In this document: one piece after another, positions 18,927-20,087 of the stretch
Layout: the number at the start of each line of letters is the position of its first letter
Position numbering within the stretch: the first letter of the stretch is position 1
DNA from: a virus
Reading direction: 5' to 3' (one strand)
Length of the DNA: 20,087 nt
Virus record (IMG/VR): IMGVR_UViG_3300027852_000202
Location: 1-20,087 of that record
Translations under genes and position numbers: made by a program
The notes under the pieces: generated by a model
The model's input: only the letters and a program-made list of their open reading frames with translations
What the model was told of the DNA's origin: nothing
The model's database searches: none

Positions 18927-19202
18927 ATGAATAATATAATTAAATTTCCAGAAAAGACCGATAGCGACCTATTTGCGTATTTTGAAGATGAAGCAGGAAA
19001 TATAGCTATAAAAACGATAGACGGACAAATTGAAATACATAAGCTTTATTTAAGTTCACAATCATTCGTTGTCGGAGACAAGATTATTAATAGAGAAGAG
19101 TTATCGCAATTCCTTTGGGCATCCGCTTATTTCCTTGATTCTGAAAAGAGATATATGCCAGAAGGTGAATTGGTTGGGATTAACTATACTGATGAGGAGT
19201 AG
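18927..19202 (+). CDS. Hypothetical protein, 91 aa
   Basis: Predicted beta-rich N-terminal half (DLFAYFEDEAGNIAIKTIDG, then QIEIHKLYLSSQSFVVGDKI) and helical second half (NREELSQFLWASAYFLDSE). It is acidic, without known motifs. The ribosome site is GAGGTGA, 4 nt before the ATG. Its last codons supply the GAGGAG ribosome site of the next gene. Confidence 0.6.
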   Translation: MNNIIKFPEKTDSDLFAYFEDEAGNIAIKTIDGQIEIHKLYLSSQSFVVGDKIINREELSQFLWASAYFLDSEKRYMPEGELVGINYTDEE

Positions 19203-19206
19203 TCGG

Positions 19207-19383
19207 ATGGAAATTGAGGAAGTAAACCAAAAGCTCAGACGTTATGTTGGCAAGTCTGACTTAGGAGTTTATGCAAGATTAACAGAAGAAGGGATGATTA
19301 AACTAGAAGGATATTTTAATTTAAATGATCTTACAGAGATTTCTAAAATATTAGGCGTTAAAGAAAAAATAGAGGATAAATAA
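19207..19383 (+). CDS. Hypothetical protein, 58 aa
   Basis: The ATG at 19207 follows GAGGAG by 7 nt. An upstream extension of this frame to 19069 overlaps the previous gene and has no ribosome site, so it is not used. The protein reads MEIEEVNQKLRRYVGKSDLG, then YARLTEEGMIKLEGYFNLND, and ends in a short helix. The function is unknown. Confidence 0.6.
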   Translation: MEIEEVNQKLRRYVGKSDLGVYARLTEEGMIKLEGYFNLNDLTEISKILGVKEKIEDK

Positions 19384-19425
19384 CATGCAATCACAATCAA
19401 TGATGATAGATGGAGCGGGGGAATT

Positions 19426-20087
19426 ATGAATTACCAGGTATTGGAAACTTTTGCAGGTATTGCCGGTTTCTCACTTGGTTTTGAAAAAGTCGGAATGAAA
19501 ACTATTGCATTCTGCGAAAATGATGAACATGCGATTCTTTTGCTAAAGAAGAATTTCCCTGGAATACCAATACATAAAGATATAAGGAGTTTAGATGGAA
19601 GACAATACAGAAGAGCAGCTAACGTTGTTTGCGGAGGGTTTCCATGTCAACCCCACTCATTCTCAGGTGACAGAAAAGCCTCAGAAGATAGCAGAGATTT
19701 ATGGCCAGAACAATTTAGGATTATTAGCGAAAGTGAGCCAGACTGGTTTATTGGTGAAAATGTACTCGGGATTCTCTCAAGTGAAGATGGACGGTTCTTT
19801 GGAAGAATACTCAGAGACCTGGCCTCAATCGGGTATGATGCAGAATGGTTTAATCTACCAGCTGGAGCCGTTGGTGCGCCACATATCCGCCCCAGAGTCT
19901 GGCTGGTTGCCTACCCCAACAAAGCACAACGAGAAAGAGGGTGCATATCCAAGCGAATACAACAGGAATACGCCAACGCTTGCTACACACGCTGGGGGAA
20001 AGATAAACCCGGAGTGGTCAGAACACTTGATGGCGTTCCCCAACAAATGGACAGACTTGCACGACTAGGCAATGCCGTTTGCCCAGT
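19426..20087 (+). CDS. C5-cytosine DNA methyltransferase (3' end outside window)
   Basis: Transfers a methyl group from SAM to C5 of cytosine. Motif I is FAGIAGFSLG (9-18) and motif II is CEND (30-33). Motif IV is GGFPCQPHSFSG with catalytic C74, motif VI is ENV (111-113), and motif VIII is HIRPRVW (153-159). Motif X is LGNAVCP (214-220), reached at the window edge. Only about 35-50 residues separate VIII from the RTLDGVPQQMDRL block before X, so the target-recognition region is small, as in many phage orphan enzymes. GGGGGAA precedes the ATG. A 14-codon frame just upstream (19385-19429) ends in an ATGA overlap. No restriction gene is seen here; protection from host restriction is a likely role. 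Another gene is nested in a different frame. Confidence 0.9.
   Translation, partial: MNYQVLETFAGIAGFSLGFEKVGMKTIAFCENDEHAILLLKKNFPGIPIHKDIRSLDGRQYRRAANVVCGGFPCQPHSFSGDRKASEDSRDLWPEQFRIISESEPDWFIGENVLGILSSEDGRFFGRILRDLASIGYDAEWFNLPAGAVGAPHIRPRVWLVAYPNKAQRERGCISKRIQQEYANACYTRWGKDKPGVVRTLDGVPQQMDRLARLGNAVCP
19595..20068 (+). CDS. Overprinted gene nested in the methyltransferase, 157 aa
   Basis: This frame lies wholly inside the methyltransferase gene, shifted by one base. It has its own AAGGAG ribosome site (19584-19589), 5 nt before the ATG. Its text matches a phage protein family I recall next to cytosine methyltransferases: SLEEYSETWPQSGMMQNG, then WLPTPT, and INPEWSEHLMAFPNKWTDL at the end. 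That last block also resembles a segment found before motif X in some C5 methyltransferases. Start signal and family-like motifs argue it is translated. The function is unknown; it may aid or regulate the enzyme (inference). Confidence 0.7.
   Translation: MEDNTEEQLTLFAEGFHVNPTHSQVTEKPQKIAEIYGQNNLGLLAKVSQTGLLVKMYSGFSQVKMDGSLEEYSETWPQSGMMQNGLIYQLEPLVRHISAPESGWLPTPTKHNEKEGAYPSEYNRNTPTLATHAGGKINPEWSEHLMAFPNKWTDLHD

Noticed and set aside
19385-19429. 14-codon frame ending in ATGA at the methyltransferase start
   Set aside because: It has GAGGA upstream and could be a coupling leader peptide, but at 14 codons chance is too likely; noted in the methyltransferase entry only.
1-20087. CRISPR array, insertion sequence, integrase/att site, diversity-generating retroelement
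   Set aside because: Looked for regularly spaced repeats, transposase or recombinase motifs, reverse transcriptase text and template/variable repeats; none is visible in this window.

Overview
This AT-rich window is one contiguous stretch of a tailed double-stranded DNA phage, or of a prophage from its interior; neither genome end is present. The morphogenesis genes fit a short-tailed (podovirus) phage. The terminase, portal, scaffold, capsid and cement genes follow the order of the Bordetella phage BPP-1 group, and a P22 gp10-type DNA stabilization protein follows them. A Tat-type signal, a lipobox and a lambda-type replication pair suggest a Gram-negative, probably gammaproteobacterial, host. 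I see no integrase, CI-type repressor, holin or endolysin here, so lifestyle is undecided.

Layout. Two divergent transcription units start near 15.77 kb. The leftward unit (15722 down to 1) begins with small early genes of unknown function. It continues with RecT and a coiled-coil partner, then a terminator at about 12.18 kb, then a zinc-ribbon protein, an acidic peptide, a lipoprotein and a run of tightly overlapped small genes that includes two related winged-helix-like proteins. A small protein with a twin-arginine signal is translationally coupled to the small terminase. Large terminase, portal and a small protein follow, ending at a terminator near 5.4 kb. A fresh promoter then serves scaffold, major capsid, cement, neck/adaptor, gp10-like and further tail-region genes that leave the window at base 1.

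The rightward unit starts with a ribbon-helix-helix regulator. Its likely operators sit inside two overlapping face-to-face promoters. Small genes and a compact SPOUT-family RNA 2'-O-methyltransferase follow. Two tRNA genes (Gln-UUG, His-GUG) lie on the opposite strand. Next is a roughly 115-nt intergenic RNA that can form four ordinary helices plus two further 7-bp helices using otherwise unpaired bases (a double-pseudoknot fold). It ends in a strong terminator directly in front of the replication genes. These encode a DUF6291-like replication initiator, with an iteron-like repeat and a 73-nt C-free strand inside the gene as a possible origin, and a lambda P-like helicase loader. After three small genes comes a C5-cytosine DNA methyltransferase that runs off the right edge. 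A second gene is nested in another frame inside it, with its own strong Shine-Dalgarno site.

The best candidates for something new are the double-pseudoknot RNA at 17538-17653 and the overprinted gene pair at 19426-20087. The shared operator/promoter block at 15758-15800 comes next.
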